The position numbers were made by a program, and so were the translations under genes. A DNA stretch of 64,000 bases, from contig NC_019877.2 in assembly GCF_002234675.1 (NCBI RefSeq), positions 775,001-839,000 of the forward strand, written 5' to 3'. This document shows, one piece after another, positions 43,019 through 55,400 of the stretch (the first letter of the stretch is position 1; each line of letters starts with the position of its first letter). The notes below the pieces were generated by a model. The model saw only the letters and a list, made by a program, of their open reading frames with translations, ran no database searches and was not told where the DNA came from. The stretch comes from Oryzias latipes (taxonomy: Eukaryota > Chordata > Actinopteri > Beloniformes > Adrianichthyidae).

Positions 43019-44967
43019 ATGGCTTGTCCTTTTTTTGGAGGACCCAAAAGACAAGGAGGCTGCATTCATTTGTACAGAATTACATTTACGTCGTGCGAGG
43101 ATTTTGAGACCTAGACTCGATTCCTTGTCATTTCCCCATACGTTTTTGTTTGAGCGTTACCGTTTTTTGTTGCAGTCAATTACATATATACACAATCTTA
43201 TCCAGCTTTGCATTACTAACATCAGCCATCGTGGACGTGCTCTTACATCCGAGCAGATACTTTGTGCAGCTTTACGTTTTTTTGCCAATGGAAGCTTTCT
43301 GTACAATATCGGGGATGCTGTCATGGTCAGAACACGAGACGGACTCAGATGCTGGAACCCAGTACGAGGAGACAGGTAAGTGGATAAATGTAATTTAATG
43401 TCACTGAATATGGCGAAGGCTTGGAGGAGCGTGGCTAGGTCGAGACTAGAAGGTGTGGCTTTGAGCGTGGTGGAGAAGCCTGAGCGAGCTGTAGCTCTTG
43501 CTGACAGAGGTGCAGCTGCAGCGCTACTGGAGATCTTGAGAGTGGTGTGACTGAAGGTCTTGAGGAGGGGTGTTGCTGGAGTTCTTGTGAGTGGCAAGGC
43601 TGGAGGACCAGTGAAGCCAGAACCAGTGCGTGCTGTGGCCGAAGAGCGTCGGCGTCTGGGAGGTAGCTGCAGCTCAAGGTGGTGTAGGTTCCAGGTGACA
43701 ATTGTGGCATGAAAAACCTGAGGCACAAGACAAACGAGGTTAGCGTGGTTCTAGACAAGGGAGCCAGACGTGGAGCACTGAATGACTAGGCACCATCAGG
43801 GTTAACGAACTGGCGAAGACTCTTGGAGTTGGGTCTCCTTAAGAAGCAGGTGAGTTGATGAGTTGATTAGTCACAGCTGGAGTCAGGAGCAGAGCAGGGC
43901 TGGAAGGGGGAGGAGACTGGCAGGCACCATGACAGATGCGGAGCATATTAGTAAAGCCACTGTATGCAGAGCTGTTCGGAAAGTGTGCCTCGCTCTCAAG
44001 CGCTTTCTGCACATTTTTATAGTGTTTTCTGGGCACAAACCCCTGAGAGCCATCAAAGAGGAGTTTCACAGGATTGCTGGTTTGTAGTGTTCAAATCACT
44101 TCAAATGTTTCTATTCTGAACAATTATGTTAGTTAGTTAATAATGTCTTACTGCATCCTCTGAAAGTGATATAATAATTAAAATTACCTTCAGGTTTTCC
44201 AAATGTGGTTGGATGCATTGATGACACACATATACCCATCATTGCACCAACTGAAAATGAGGCAGACTAGGTAAACAGAAAGTCAATCCACAGTATTAAT
44301 GTGCAGGTACATAGAGTTACATGCAGTTTATGATGGTGAAACAACCTAGCAATGCTATATTTGAAATGTCTTATTCTTTCCAATGTAAATATTATATGTG
44401 ATGCTGCACATATCATCACCAATGTTGAAGCAAAGTGGCCCGGCTCTGTTCATGACTCACGAATATTTCGTGAGTCTACCCTAAGCAACAGACTGGAATG
44501 TGGTAAGTAAATGTATGCACTACATTTACACATGCACTTAAATGTAGCACATAAGCAATATTATTTTTGTTTTTGTCTTTTTTTATACAGGAGAGATTGA
44601 TGGCTTTCTGCTAGGGGATAGAGGTTACCCATGCCAACCTAAACTTCTAACCCCTTACCCAGAACCTGAACAAGGCCCACAGCAGCGCTTTAATTTGACA
44701 CACAGCAGGACTAGAGCCAGGGTGGAGATGACCATAGGCCTGTTGAGAGCACGTTTCCAGTGCCTACTTCACCTTAAGGTCACCCCTGAGAGGGCCTGCG
44801 ACTTCATTGTGGCATGTGTAGTTCTCCATAATATTGCCATATTTAGAGGGGAACAACACCCTGCCCTACACATACAAGACCCAGAGGAAGACCCCAACCA
44901 CCCTCCAGATTTCCAGGATGGAAGGGTGGTCCGAGACCTTATATGCCACCATTCATTCTCAGATTGA
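43019..44967 (+). pseudogene. Harbinger transposase (HARBI1-like), interrupted
   Basis: The exons can be followed: 43019-43318 (ELHLRRARILRPRLDSLSF, then ITNISHRGRALTSEQILCAA and FLYNIGDA), 43940-44080 (EHISKATVCRAVRKVCLALK), about 44195-44275 (VVGCIDDTHIPIIAPTENEA), about 44400-44500 and 44591-44967 (LLGDRGYPCQPKLLTPYPEP, ARVEMTIGLLRARFQCLLHL). The DDE triad is visible as the Asp in GCID, the Asp in LGDRGYP and the Glu in RVEMTIG. The usual DGTHI is DDTHI. Defects are a frame change right after the start codon, a stop after NEAD and the large insert after NIGDA. HARBI1-type enzymes cut and paste Harbinger elements with help of the Myb-like partner. Confidence 0.8.
43319..43934. mobile_element. 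616-bp LTR-like insert with 5-bp duplication
   Basis: The ends are TGTCATGGT and ACCATGACA, flanked by perfect GATGC repeats (43314-43318 and 43935-43939). TG...CA ends with a 5-bp duplication fit a solo LTR fossil, although the longer inverted ends also allow a non-autonomous DNA element. The insert lies in the Harbinger transposase and is therefore younger than that copy. A related-looking repeat with a CCATGACA end lies at 60604-61017. Confidence 0.6.
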
Positions 44968-45119
44968 ATCAACCACCACAACAAGAAAAAAAAAGAATCC
45001 CACAATGAATAAATTCAAGTCACAATTTATTTGGTTTTCCTTATTTCCTACAAATTGAAAAGGAACAGTAAGAATTCAATATTCATCCAAAACCTTTATA
45101 GAATTCACCAATCTCAATA

Positions 45120-45285
45120 CACACCATACCTGTAGCTTGGGTTTTAGGATCTCAATTTCCAGATCTGACTTAAGGATCTGTCGATTTAAGTAGGACATCT
45201 CTTCATCAGTTTTCTCTATTTGTTTAATGCGATGAAGTCTATATAACTTCTTAACTGGTAACTGAAAATACAGTAGTGTGGGGTT
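45120..45285 (-). CDS. Harbinger Myb-like protein, C-terminal coiled-coil exon
   Basis: The minus strand reads LPVKKLYRLHRIKQIEKTDE, then EMSYLNRQILKSDLEIEIL and KPKLQ before a GTATGG donor-like site. This leucine- and glutamate-rich helix is the usual C-terminal segment of the second Harbinger protein. In copy 1 the Myb domain of the same gene is kept but this exon is lost. Here the Myb exon is not visible. Confidence 0.55.
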
Positions 45286-45349
45286 AAATCCTGTTCATTC
45301 AACATGAATTCCATTCAATAACACTCTGGCATTTACTGTACGTCACTGA

Positions 45350-45870
45350 ACTGTGTTCATCCGTGCAGAGAAGTTTGATGGAAATTCCACCTCCCCCTCC
45401 TCATCCGGAAATCGCTTCCGGATGAAAAAAATGTCTGAAATTGGAGAATTTTCGCTTTATTTTCTATATTTCTCCGTGGATCGCTTTCTCTATGGACCCG
45501 GCTGTCTTGTCTTCCCGGCCGAATTGACCAATGACGGGACGTTTTAGTTGCTTTTGGATGCGTCGACGGCTCTGATTGGCTCTGTCTGTACCACTTGGTC
45601 AGCGGACCCACGCTAAACTTTCACAAACAAATCTGAAGAGTTTGCGATTAAATTTGTGTTAAAATATTGGCGGCCATCGTCATTATTGAGCGTGGTAACG
45701 ACCTCTGTTGTGAGAAGAAGATAAAAACAAATTTAAGTGGTCTTGGCTGGAGGAAAAAGACAAATATGGTGATTTCTTTTCAACGTACATTCGCAAAACA
45801 AATGTTGGAGGTGAGTACAATTGTTGTTGTTCAGAATTTCCCTCTCCGTTCTAATACAATTAGTTAGGTG
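45350..45870 (+). mobile_element. hAT-like element 5' end with first exon
   Basis: Inverted-orientation copy of 3930-4480. It contains ATCCGGAAATCGCTTCCGGA, then CAATGACGGGACGTTTTAGT, then a frame reading KFKWSWLEEKDKYGDFF and STYIRKTNVGG up to a GTGAGT donor at about 45811. The rest of the element is not recognised. Confidence 0.5.
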
Positions 45871-45893
45871 GAAATTATGTAGAGATTAAGTAA

Positions 45894-45998
45894 GGGTAAT
45901 GGCTGACGAAGTGTGCGTTATTATTACTTTTTTTCTCGTCGGACGGTTGCCTCCGCGAAGTGCATTAAAGTAATAACGCACACTTAGGCCATTAACCC
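45894..45998. repeat. Palindromic mini-element
   Basis: Two arms (GGGTAATGGCTGACGAAGTG... and ...CACACTTAGGCCATTAACCC) share AGTGTGCGTTATTA and its complement, making a near-perfect hairpin of 105 bp. It is probably a tiny MITE or snap-back remnant. Confidence 0.6.
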
Positions 45999-47344
45999 GC
46001 TTATACCATGGTCACTTACAAAAGAAATACATATCAACCAGTTTTTAGTCCTTAATTGTTTTTTTTTTTCGATTTGGATTGCTTTTCTCACAAAAAACAG
46101 ACTATATCGCACCGCATCACGTAAAACATAGTCCGTCGCGCAGCGCCACCGCTGCAGTCAAGATTCAGCGATATATCTATGCTGATCGTCCCGATGGGTT
46201 TAATAAAGCATCAGTTCAGAGAGAAAGTTCACCTCTTACTGCTTGTTTTTGTCCAAATGATGAAGCAAACGATTGTTTTAAAGAAGCCGGTGCAGTGATA
46301 CAATCAGTTAAGCTAGGTGACCGGAATCAGGTTTTATTGCACACCCAGCAGCCAATCAGAATCGAGTATTCAACCGGACCATGGTATGGAACATGCTTAT
46401 ACATTGTTTGAAACCCCCCCTTGTAGATTTTCTTGATCTGAATGCAGACCACATTGATCAAAACGGAAACATTTGAATACATTTCTCTATCTAATTTATT
46501 TGTACTTATGCCTAATTACCATTATTTAGTTCAGTTTTGCTCAAAAACATATTATTAACACTAATTAAAAGTATTTGGTGGTTTTGGACCCCTTAAAAAA
46601 TAATTTTTACAATGTTTAATTTTGTGTGTATGTTTGTTTTAATATTTCCCAGATTACTAAGTATTGGTGTTAAAAATTGATGTATTATGTTATAGAAAGA
46701 TAGTTTAAAGCAAATCCCATATTTTGATGTAATGATAGTTTGAGAAAACAGTATTTCTAAAGCAGAAATGCTTCAAAAAAATGAGGTACTTTCATGGAAT
46801 ATCATAGTTACTGTTGTTCTTTTTGCCATTTGGGGCTTTGATGTTACTATATTTCAGCAATTGTATGTTTTGCAGCTTTAAGGAAAAGCTTACATTGTAG
46901 GATTGTGTTACTTTTAGCAATTATCCAAATTCTTTTTTAGGACCAGCAAGTCCTTAATGGCAAGTCAATCTAGGTTTTTTGAATGTTAAATCATGTTGCT
47001 CCAATTAGTCTTAATTTCTTGATTAAGAAGTGAATAACTATACCAGAATGTACCAGAATGCATCTACGACCATGTATTTTTAAAATATTTCGCTCCGCGC
47101 CGCCATATCGCTCAAAGAAAAGTTCAGGGATTTTTTCCTTGCCAGACTTTCATCACTATTACAGATCGGCTTCCATGACAAAATAACATGGAAAGTTTCA
47201 TAGATAGTCTTGTACATTTAAAATAACAAGAATATCATGCATGTCAGCATCATTAATAGAGTGTATTAGTGTGAATCTCTCTCATAAATAGATGCACAGG
47301 CACATTTTATCCAAGAATCACTGCTGACCATTATGTATTTGTGT
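45999..47344. other. No gene recognised
   Basis: An open stretch at 46079-46411 has no domain, and its region has odd CpG-rich spots (CCGTCGCGCAGCGCC). The rest is AT-rich. It may be the inside of the hAT-like element that starts at 45350. Confidence 0.35.
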
Positions 47345-49299
47345 TTTTTTTTTTTTTTCGTTTTTTTTACTTGTTCTGTCCAACAGCTTAGCAAACAGAT
47401 TAGAGCTGAAGGCTTTTTGTGTTGGACAGGTTTTACTATCACAAAAAGAGGTTATATAGCTTCAAGAAACTAGAGTGTAGCTTTGTGTAAACCCCTTTTT
47501 GTTGTATTAGTTTTTATTTATTTGTTACATTTAGTGTGTGTGGGGAGGGAGAGGGGAGAATGTGAGGGGAGGGTGGAAGAGTGTAAAAGGAAGAGGTGAA
47601 AAGGTGGGGGACACAAGCACTGATTTGAATAAGTTATTATTTTAAGCTGTTACAATTCTACCAGATCTGCCGGAAAGAAAAATGTTACATCAGAGGTGAA
47701 AATCTGACACTAAGATGAGCGAAAAAAAAGAAAAAATCTGTCCATCAATACACTGTAGGTAAGGAGGAGGGATGAAGCAGACAGGGAGCAGTGTGGCAGT
47801 GTGCACGTGCACGTGGGGGTGGGGATACATGCATGCTGCCGACGTGAACCGTGTGTTCATAAGGGGAACCAGATCCTACCCAGCCAGACCAGCCAGACCA
47901 GGAGAGGGGAGGAGAGCCCCCCAGGCCAGGAGCCCCCCGAGCATCCGCACCCAGGCAGCCCGGGAGGAGGGTAGGAGGGGACCGCCCACCCCACCGGCCA
48001 GGCACAGAGAGGGCCCCCGTACAGGGGCCCCCCCAGTGCCCGGCCCCCAGGCCACAAGACAGGAGCGCTTAGGCGTACCAGGCGGCAGCCATGGGGGCCA
48101 CCGGACACCGAGACAAGGGCCAGGGACGAAGCCAGGGCCCCCGGAACCCATGAGCCGTCCACCACCCGACCGGCGCCCCGTCTCCGCAAGCCAGCCCAGG
48201 CACGCGACCTAAGCAACCCAGGGATCGCCACACACCCACAGCCACCCCCCATAACCCTACAACCCTACACACTACAACCCCCCCCCCCCGCCATAATATC
48301 TGAGCCCCCCTCCCCAACCCTCTCAGTGCCCTCCCCTCTCTGTGATGGGGAGGGAATTACCCAGAGGGTCCCAGCGAGCCAGCCCCCAGGTCCGTCCTAC
48401 CCATGCACTCACGCACACATACTCACAATCATCTGGTTACCCTCCCCACCCCCCGCCGCCACGCAGTAACCCCCCCCCAGCCGGCAGACCCCCAGCGCAG
48501 CATGCCCGACCCCCCCGCAGCCGACAGGATTCCCATAAGCCCGGCCGCCCTGAGAAGACCAGGCGGGTGAAGACCGGCCGCCCCCCCCCCGATCCCACCC
48601 ATGTGTGGAGGTGTGGGAGTGCTGTGTGTGTGCTGCGGGTAAAATAGGAGGTCCTCAGTGTGGGGGGCCCCACCGCTGCCAAGCCGCAGAGCCCCCCACT
48701 CCGGGGTCCCTCTGACTGTGGTGTGTATTTGCTGTGTGTGTGCTGCTAGCATGCAGTGTGTGTGTCTAAAGAGGAAGTTAAAATTGTGGGGGGGGCCAGC
48801 GTAAGGTGAGCACGGATGTTTCACCGTGCCCCCCTCCACCAGACCCCCTCCACAAGGCCCTAGATGAATCAGAGTGTCTAATATGCAAGTAAAAAGCGGG
48901 GAGGAGGGCGGGTGCCGACGAGTACCCAGAGAGGGGCATCCCCAGTGAGCCCCGCCAGCATACCCCTCCCATCCAGTTCCCGGAGCCCTATGTGCCTGTG
49001 TGCAATATTTGTTTGGGTGAGAGCGGGGAGGAGCAGGCGGATGGGCACAACCGGGGGAGACGGCTCCCCCGAGCGACCGGCCCCCCAGCCGGCCGCGGTA
49101 GGCGCCCCCCCTCCCAGAGCGGCCAGGCAGCCAGAAACGACAAGCCAGCCGCAGTTGGAGGCCAGAGCCTCGCAGCGCCGAGAGACAGACAGCAAGGAAG
49201 GGTCCCGGTGCCAGAACGGAGGGGCAGGGGGTCCAGCCCCACCATTCATACCCTGACCTCCCTAAGGACTAGCACGCTACCCCCCCAGCCCCCCCCCCA

Positions 49300-49446
49300 A
49301 ATAAATAAATAAATAAAATAATAATAATAAAATAAATAAATAAATAATAGTAATAATAATAATAGTAATGATAATAATAATAATAGTAATGATAATAATA
49401 ATAATTATAATAATAATAGTAATAATAATAAATAATAATGAAATAA
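49300..49446. repeat. AAT/AATA-rich simple repeat inside the L1 3' UTR
   Basis: Runs of AATAAATA and AATAATAAT with AGT variants. Confidence 0.9.
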
Positions 49447-49888
49447 ACCCACCCAGGTGAACCCCTTAACCCCTGCTGTGACTGCGGCGTCTACCCCCGG
49501 GGGGGCAGGCCACGCGCCAACTACCAGCCACGGGCGAAACACCGGCCATGGGCAGACGACCGCAGGTCCCAGAGCCCCAAGCCCCCCCCCCAGGTGGGGG
49601 GGGTGGGGGGGCTTGGGGCCCCCGCCACGGCTACCAGCCACCCAGCACGGCACCCGGCCGCCGTTCCTGGTCAGCTGCACTGCCTATCCCGCGCCCAGAA
49701 GGCATCCGCCCAGGAACCCCTGCCAAGTTGCCGGCAGAGTGTGCGCCCCCACCACCACACCACACGGGCAACCAGAGCCCCGAGCCGGGAGAACGGCAGG
49801 CCCGGCAGAGCCCCCCCCCCCCCCCAAACCCACCCCGGCCCACCCAACCAGTCAGGACCCGGCCCAACCTATCACCATCCCACCCCTA

Positions 49889-52362
49889 TTAGGTGATGTG
49901 ACTAACCAGCTGGAGCCAGGGAGAGTCTGAGGCCGACAGGTTTTTTGTGGAGGACATTATCTCTAAACTAATATGCTCTGACATGAGGTTTCTGTAGTGG
50001 TTGATGCTAAGATTATTTTTAGATTTCCAGTTTAGGAGGATAGTTTTCTTTGCGATACATACAGCGGTGAGAACCATATAAGCCTTGTAAGATTCCATGT
50101 TGATGTTATTCAGGTCACCTAATAAGCAGAATTTGGGGCAAGCAGGAATCTTATGATTAAACCAGACTGATAAATCCTCACAAACCTTACGCCAGAATGA
50201 TTGGACAGGTGGACAGAGCCACAGAGCATGCAAATAGTCGTCTATGTTGTTACCTATGCACTGTGTGCATATAGCAGACTGATTGAGACCCATTTTAAAT
50301 AGCCTCTGTCCAGTGTAGTGAGTTCTGTGGAGAATCTTGTATTGAATGAGTTGCAAATTAGGGCTTTTGTTCATATTAAAGGCATTCAAACAGATCTGTA
50401 GCCAAAATTGATAACTAGAATTCAATGATAGCTGAGACTCCCATTTTGGCATGGGTAAGTAAATTGTTTCATCTATGTCCGATAACATCTTGTAAATTTT
50501 GGAGGTGAGCTTGGGATTTTTAAGGTCAATGAAATGTGTTACTGTAAGGGGAAGGTCTTGGTCTATTTGGGTCAGGCAGTATTTAGTGCTTATAGCTGAT
50601 TTAAGCTGCTGATATTCTAGAAATTTGTTTATATTAATTCCATAAGTTGAGGATAACGTTGAGAGAGACATAAATTTTCTATTCTGAATTATATGCTGAA
50701 ACTGCTGGATTCCTTTGTTCTTCCATGAAGCAAAATGAATCATGGTTTTGTTAATCAAAATGTCAGGGTTGTTCCAAATGGGGGTAAGTTTACATGGAAA
50801 TAATGTGAGGTTGTTTTTTTTAAGAAAATCCCACCAGGCTGTTAACGATGAGCTGATGTTTAAACTTCTGAAGCAATTGTGTTGTTTAATTTTAGAACTG
50901 AAGAAAGGTAGATTAGAAATATCTAGGTTATCACAGAGATTTTGTTCAATGTCTAGCCAGGATTCATCCAGCACACCAGGATTCAGCCATTTTTGTACAT
51001 AACACAATCTGTTCGCGGAGTAGTAGTCCTGGAAGTCTGGAAGGCCTAGTCCTCCTCTATCTTTAGGTTTTTTAATAGTTTTTAAACTAATCCTTGGTGG
51101 TTTACCTTCCCAGAGGAATTGGGAAATGAATGAGTCTAATGATTTGAACCAAGTAGTTGGAGGTTTGGAAGGAATCATTGAAAACAGGTAGTTAATTTTG
51201 GGGAGAATCGTCATTTTTATGGTTGCAACTCACCCTATTAGAGAAATGGGTAGAGTTTTCCATCTAGTGAGATCAGCCTCGGTTGTTATAAGTAGTTGGG
51301 TGTGGTTTAGCTTGAATAAATCAGAAAGCCTGGAGGAGATATTTATACCTAAGTACTTTATGTTGCCTGTTTGTATTTTAATAGATAACGGATTTAGATA
51401 ATTGCAATTAATTGGTAGAATTGTGCTTTTAGACCAGTTTATGGAGCATTCTGAAACTGAGGAAAATCTATTAATTAGGGAGATGATTTGGCAGATGGAA
51501 GATTGTGAATTTGGAGTAAATAGTAAAACATCATCTGCATAAAGACGTATTTTGTGTTCTAGATTTTTGGTTTGAATGCCTTCAATGTCTCGACTTTGCC
51601 TAATAGCAGCAGCTAGAGGTTCAATAAATAGTGCAAATAAGGACGGAGATAGTGGACAGCCTTGTCTGGTTTCTCTTTGTAAATTAAAGCTTGGAGATGT
51701 TTGATCATTTGTTCTGATACGAGCATTAGGAGAGGCATATAATATTTTAATCCAGTTAATAAATGATTTTCCAAAGCCAAATTTGTTCAGGGTGGCTATT
51801 AAAAATTTCCAGTTGACCCGATCAAATGCCTTTTCTGCGTCCAGTGACAAAATGGTTGCTTCTCGGTTGTTGATGGTTGTATAATCTATGAGATTGATTA
51901 ATCTGCGCATGTTGGTAGATGAATGTCTACCCTTTATAAAACCTGTTTGGTCAGGATGTATTAGAGAGGGAACTACCTTCTCCAGCCTTCCTGCCAAGGC
52001 TTTGCAGATTATTTTAAGATCTGCATTAATCAGTGATATGGGTCGATAGCTGGATGGTGATGTGGGATCTTTTCCAGGTTTCAGAAGTAAGATTATATTA
52101 GCAGAATTCATATTTGGAGGTAGATAATTGTTGTCCTTAATTTCTATTGTCATTCTGAGAAAAATGGGAGCTAAGATTTGCCAAAACTATAAAATTCTGC
52201 TGGGAAGCAGTCTGGTCCTGGGGCTTTTTTACTAGGCATGTTGGTTAATGCTTTATGTAGTTCTTCTTTAGTAAAAGGGGACTCCAGGGCTGTGATTTGT
52301 TCCTCTGTTGGACTAGGCAAATCTATGCTATTGAGAAAACTATTGATGTCATTGTTGGAGCC
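49889..52362 (-). pseudogene. L1 ORF2 reverse transcriptase and C-terminus
   Basis: The minus strand starts in the RT region (FTKEELHKALTNMPSKKAPG), continues with NIILLLKPGKDPTSPSSYRP, SLDAEKAFDRVNWKFL, RQGCPLSPSLFALFIEPLA and the catalytic RLYADDVLLFT. The C-terminus includes LWEGKPPRISLKTIKKPKDR, GGLGLPDFQDYYSANRL and a Cys-rich QSAICTQCIGNNIDDYLHAL (CxxC...H/C type). It stops at 49889. Two in-frame stops are seen: one near 51229, where GTGA on the coding strand looks like a CGA-to-TGA change between LIG and VATIK, and one near 52172. Apart from these the frame is open, so the copy is fairly young. The endonuclease is absent. Confidence 0.85.
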
Positions 52363-52404
52363 ATTTGGCTGAATTTCGGTTATCTATTAAATTTAATGCA
52401 TGCA

Positions 52405-55400
52405 TGTGCCTGTCATTCTTTGGCCATGCAGCTGTTCCAGCTTCCTATTGGTTAGGTGCATTTTGGGAGCCGCCGTGTCTTTTATGGGCATTGGCTTTTG
52501 GTTTTGAACTTGGGAAGCACGGCAGCACATTAATCTTAGACCGTGCTTAAACTGTGTTTAGAACAAGTTATTTTTACAGTAAGGAAGTATTCATGCTTTT
52601 GAGTATTTTTGTGGTTTGTACTTTATATTTTTACCATTCAAGAAAATAAATGCCATAAAAAAGGAAGAACAACGACCCTTTTTTCTGAAGCACGTGTAAA
52701 GACGGTTCCTGCTTCCCAAGATAACCGAATGTACCTGTAACGGCAGTTACATAAAAAAGTCTAAGATTAACGCTGGACTGTTTTTCACCATAAGAAGAGG
52801 ACCTCGGAAAGAGTTTCTTCACTCACCGCGTTGAAGCATCGCACAAGACTTACGTGAGTAATGAGCCAATGCAATAAGCCTGAAGCCGCACAGCATGGTT
52901 TTCAGTGACTGGAGGAGTGCTCTTGCTAAAACTCTCAAAGAAGAAGTTTAAGCTGACATATGTGAGAAGAGTTACTGTTTCAAGAAAAGACGACAATTTG
53001 AGCCATAATTGCCGTTAATTGGAGTCACCGCAACAATGCATGATGCGCATGCGGGCCTCCGGAGGGCGCCAAAGCTCACTCCAAAGGCAGCAGAAGAAAA
53101 ATGTGAAAGGCTTAAAACAGAAAGAAAGAGAAAGCTGGCTCAGCTCATTCGTAAGAAAAAAGAAATAGAAGAACTAAAGAAAGACAAAGTGCATGCTCAG
53201 CTTATAAAGGAAGAAACATTATTTGTTTTCAAAAGGTTTTTTGAAGAATTTGGAAAGCTCAATGCAGAAATATTGCCACTTCTTCATGAGGACGAGGCAG
53301 ATGAAGATCAGAAAGACTGGTTTTTGCCAATAAATGAAGAGTTGAAAGATTTCATTTGTGAAACAGAAGATTGGCTTGGAGATAGCTTGATGAGTGGAAA
53401 TAAGGAATGTGATGTTGAATGTGAAGATGATGTGCAACCCAGCGATAGCATTTCAGCAGTGCTTTCTTCCACTTCCGGAGCCAAAAAGATTAGCTCAGTT
53501 TACAGTGAATCTACACAAGTGTCTAGTACTACAGGCTCTGCTCGCTTAAAGCTGGAAGCCAAACGTGAAGAACTGCGAGCTCATGCTGTGTTTCTTAAGA
53601 AAAGACAAGAAATTGAAATGGAAGAAACCCGCCTGAAAGCACAAAAAGAGCAGTTAGAGTTGGATGCCAAAATAGCTGCATCAGAAGCTCAAATAAAGGT
53701 CTATGCAGATTATGAAGAGGCTCAAGATGTCACAAAGGAGCAACATGAGAAATTCCACAGTGTCATAAATGACGTAGCAGATACTCAAAGAATCAGTTAT
53801 CAAGAAAAGAGATATTCAGAGACCATCTCTCCTTCTATAAGCCAATATCGAATTCCACAGACTTTCTATAATGAGCATGGGAATTCCTTGCATAGAGCTG
53901 CCAGTTCAAGCCCTGTACCACCTGTAGCACCTGCTGTTGCATCTGATGACATTCGCAAAATAATGCAGCGACAAAATGACATAACTGAAATGCTTGCCAA
54001 ACAGCAAATGATGTCACAGCTTCCTCAAAGGGATGTTCCAGTATTCTCAGGAGATCCGTTGAACTATCGTTCTTTCATCAAATCATTTGATCAAGTTATT
54101 GAAGGTAAGACTAACAGTCATCAAGACAGGTTGCATTATCTGCAGCAGTTCACTGTTGGAGAACCTCGAAACCTTGTACGCAGCTGTGAACACATGGAAC
54201 CAGACAAACGTTACAAAGAAGCAAGAAAACTTCTTCAACAACACTATGGAAATGAGCTTCAAATAGCAACTGCCTACATAAAGAAAGCTTTGGATTGGCC
54301 TCAGATAAAAACAGAGGACAGAAAGGCATTGCAAGCTTATGCTCTTTTCCTTGTAGGATGTCGAAACACCATGACTGATATTGAGTTTATGAATGAAATG
54401 GACAATCCAAGTAACATGAAGACTGTGCTCTCAAAACTTCCCTTCAAGTTAAAGGAAAAGTGGAGAAGTCAAGCATACGACATTCAAACAAGAAGAGGAA
54501 AGAGAGCCAGATTTTCTGATCTGGTAGAGTTCATTACATGGCAGGCTAAGATCAGTAACGATCCATTGTTTGGAGACATTTTGGAAAGTGGCTCAGAATC
54601 AAAAGGAAAACCAAAACCTTTTACGAAAAGCAATTCAAAAACCTGCACATTTGTGACAAGAACTTCTTTGACCAAAGAACACAGTGAAAGTCAACAACAA
54701 AGAGAAAAGAACTCTGACCCAGTCATCTCTGATGCTTTTCACAGTCCATGCATGTATTGTAAAAATAATCATGCATTGGAGGTGTGTAGAGAAATCAAAG
54801 CTCAGAATCATAAAGACAGAATTCAATTCTTGATCACAAAAGGACTTTGCTTTGGTTGCCTCAGCACTGGACATTTGAGTAAAAACTGTCCCAAACGAAT
54901 TCAATGTAAGGAATGTTCATTCAAACACCCGAGCATCTTACATATGCAAAAGGAATCTCCAGCAATGACTGAAAATAAAGGATCAAGTTCAACAGTAGTG
55001 ATCAATGAGGCTACAAATGCATTTGTTGAGGCTGCAAATGAAAGCAGAGGAAACACTGGGGCAGGTGACGGAGAAACTATTCTTCCAATAGTGCCGGTTA
55101 AGCTCAAGTCCAAAAAGAGTGACAAGATAATCCAAGTGTATGCATTTCTGGATCAAGGAAGTTCAGCAACTTTCTGCACAGATGACGTGATGAGACACCT
55201 TAATGTTCGTGGGAAGAAAGCAGATCTCTTACTCACCACCATGGGGGCAGAGAAGAAGGTTACTACACACATCATCTCAGATCTTGAAGTTTCTGGCCTG
55301 GAAGAAGAAAAGTACATAGACCTGCCACGAGTCTTTACTCAACCGATCATGCCAGTGAAAAAGGGAAACATACCCTTGCAAAAGGATGTGAATCAATGGC

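Larger units (their letters stand above)
40508..45345 (+). mobile_element. PIF/Harbinger element, coding copy (copy 2), nested
   Basis: The left terminal repeat, GGGGCCTGTTTCAGAAAGG, is identical to copy 1. The element contains the transposase exons on the plus strand and the last exon of the Myb-like protein on the minus strand. Two insertions split it: a Rex1-like LINE at about 40660-42835 and a 616-bp LTR-like insert at 43319-43934. The right terminal repeat is not seen. A hAT-like element begins at about 45350. Confidence 0.8.
47345..52362 (-). mobile_element. L1 (Tx1/Swimmer-like) LINE, 5'-truncated, minus strand
   Basis: The 3' end with its poly-A (plus strand T run) is at about 47345, followed by the TTGTTCTGTCCAACAGC tail shared with 7490 and 13153. 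The 3' UTR runs to 49888 and is unusually long (about 2.5 kb), C/G-rich and without frame. ORF2 runs from 52362 to 49889. The endonuclease and ORF1 are missing. The BEL/Pao fossil follows directly at about 52.4 kb. Confidence 0.88.

Noticed and set aside
46079-46411. 110-codon open frame
   Set aside because: No ATG start, no domain and no repeats to a known family. Treated as non-coding.
47745-49930. Many long Pro/Arg- and Gly-rich open frames
   Set aside because: They occur in several frames at once because the L1 3' UTR is GC-rich and short of stops. No domain is visible.
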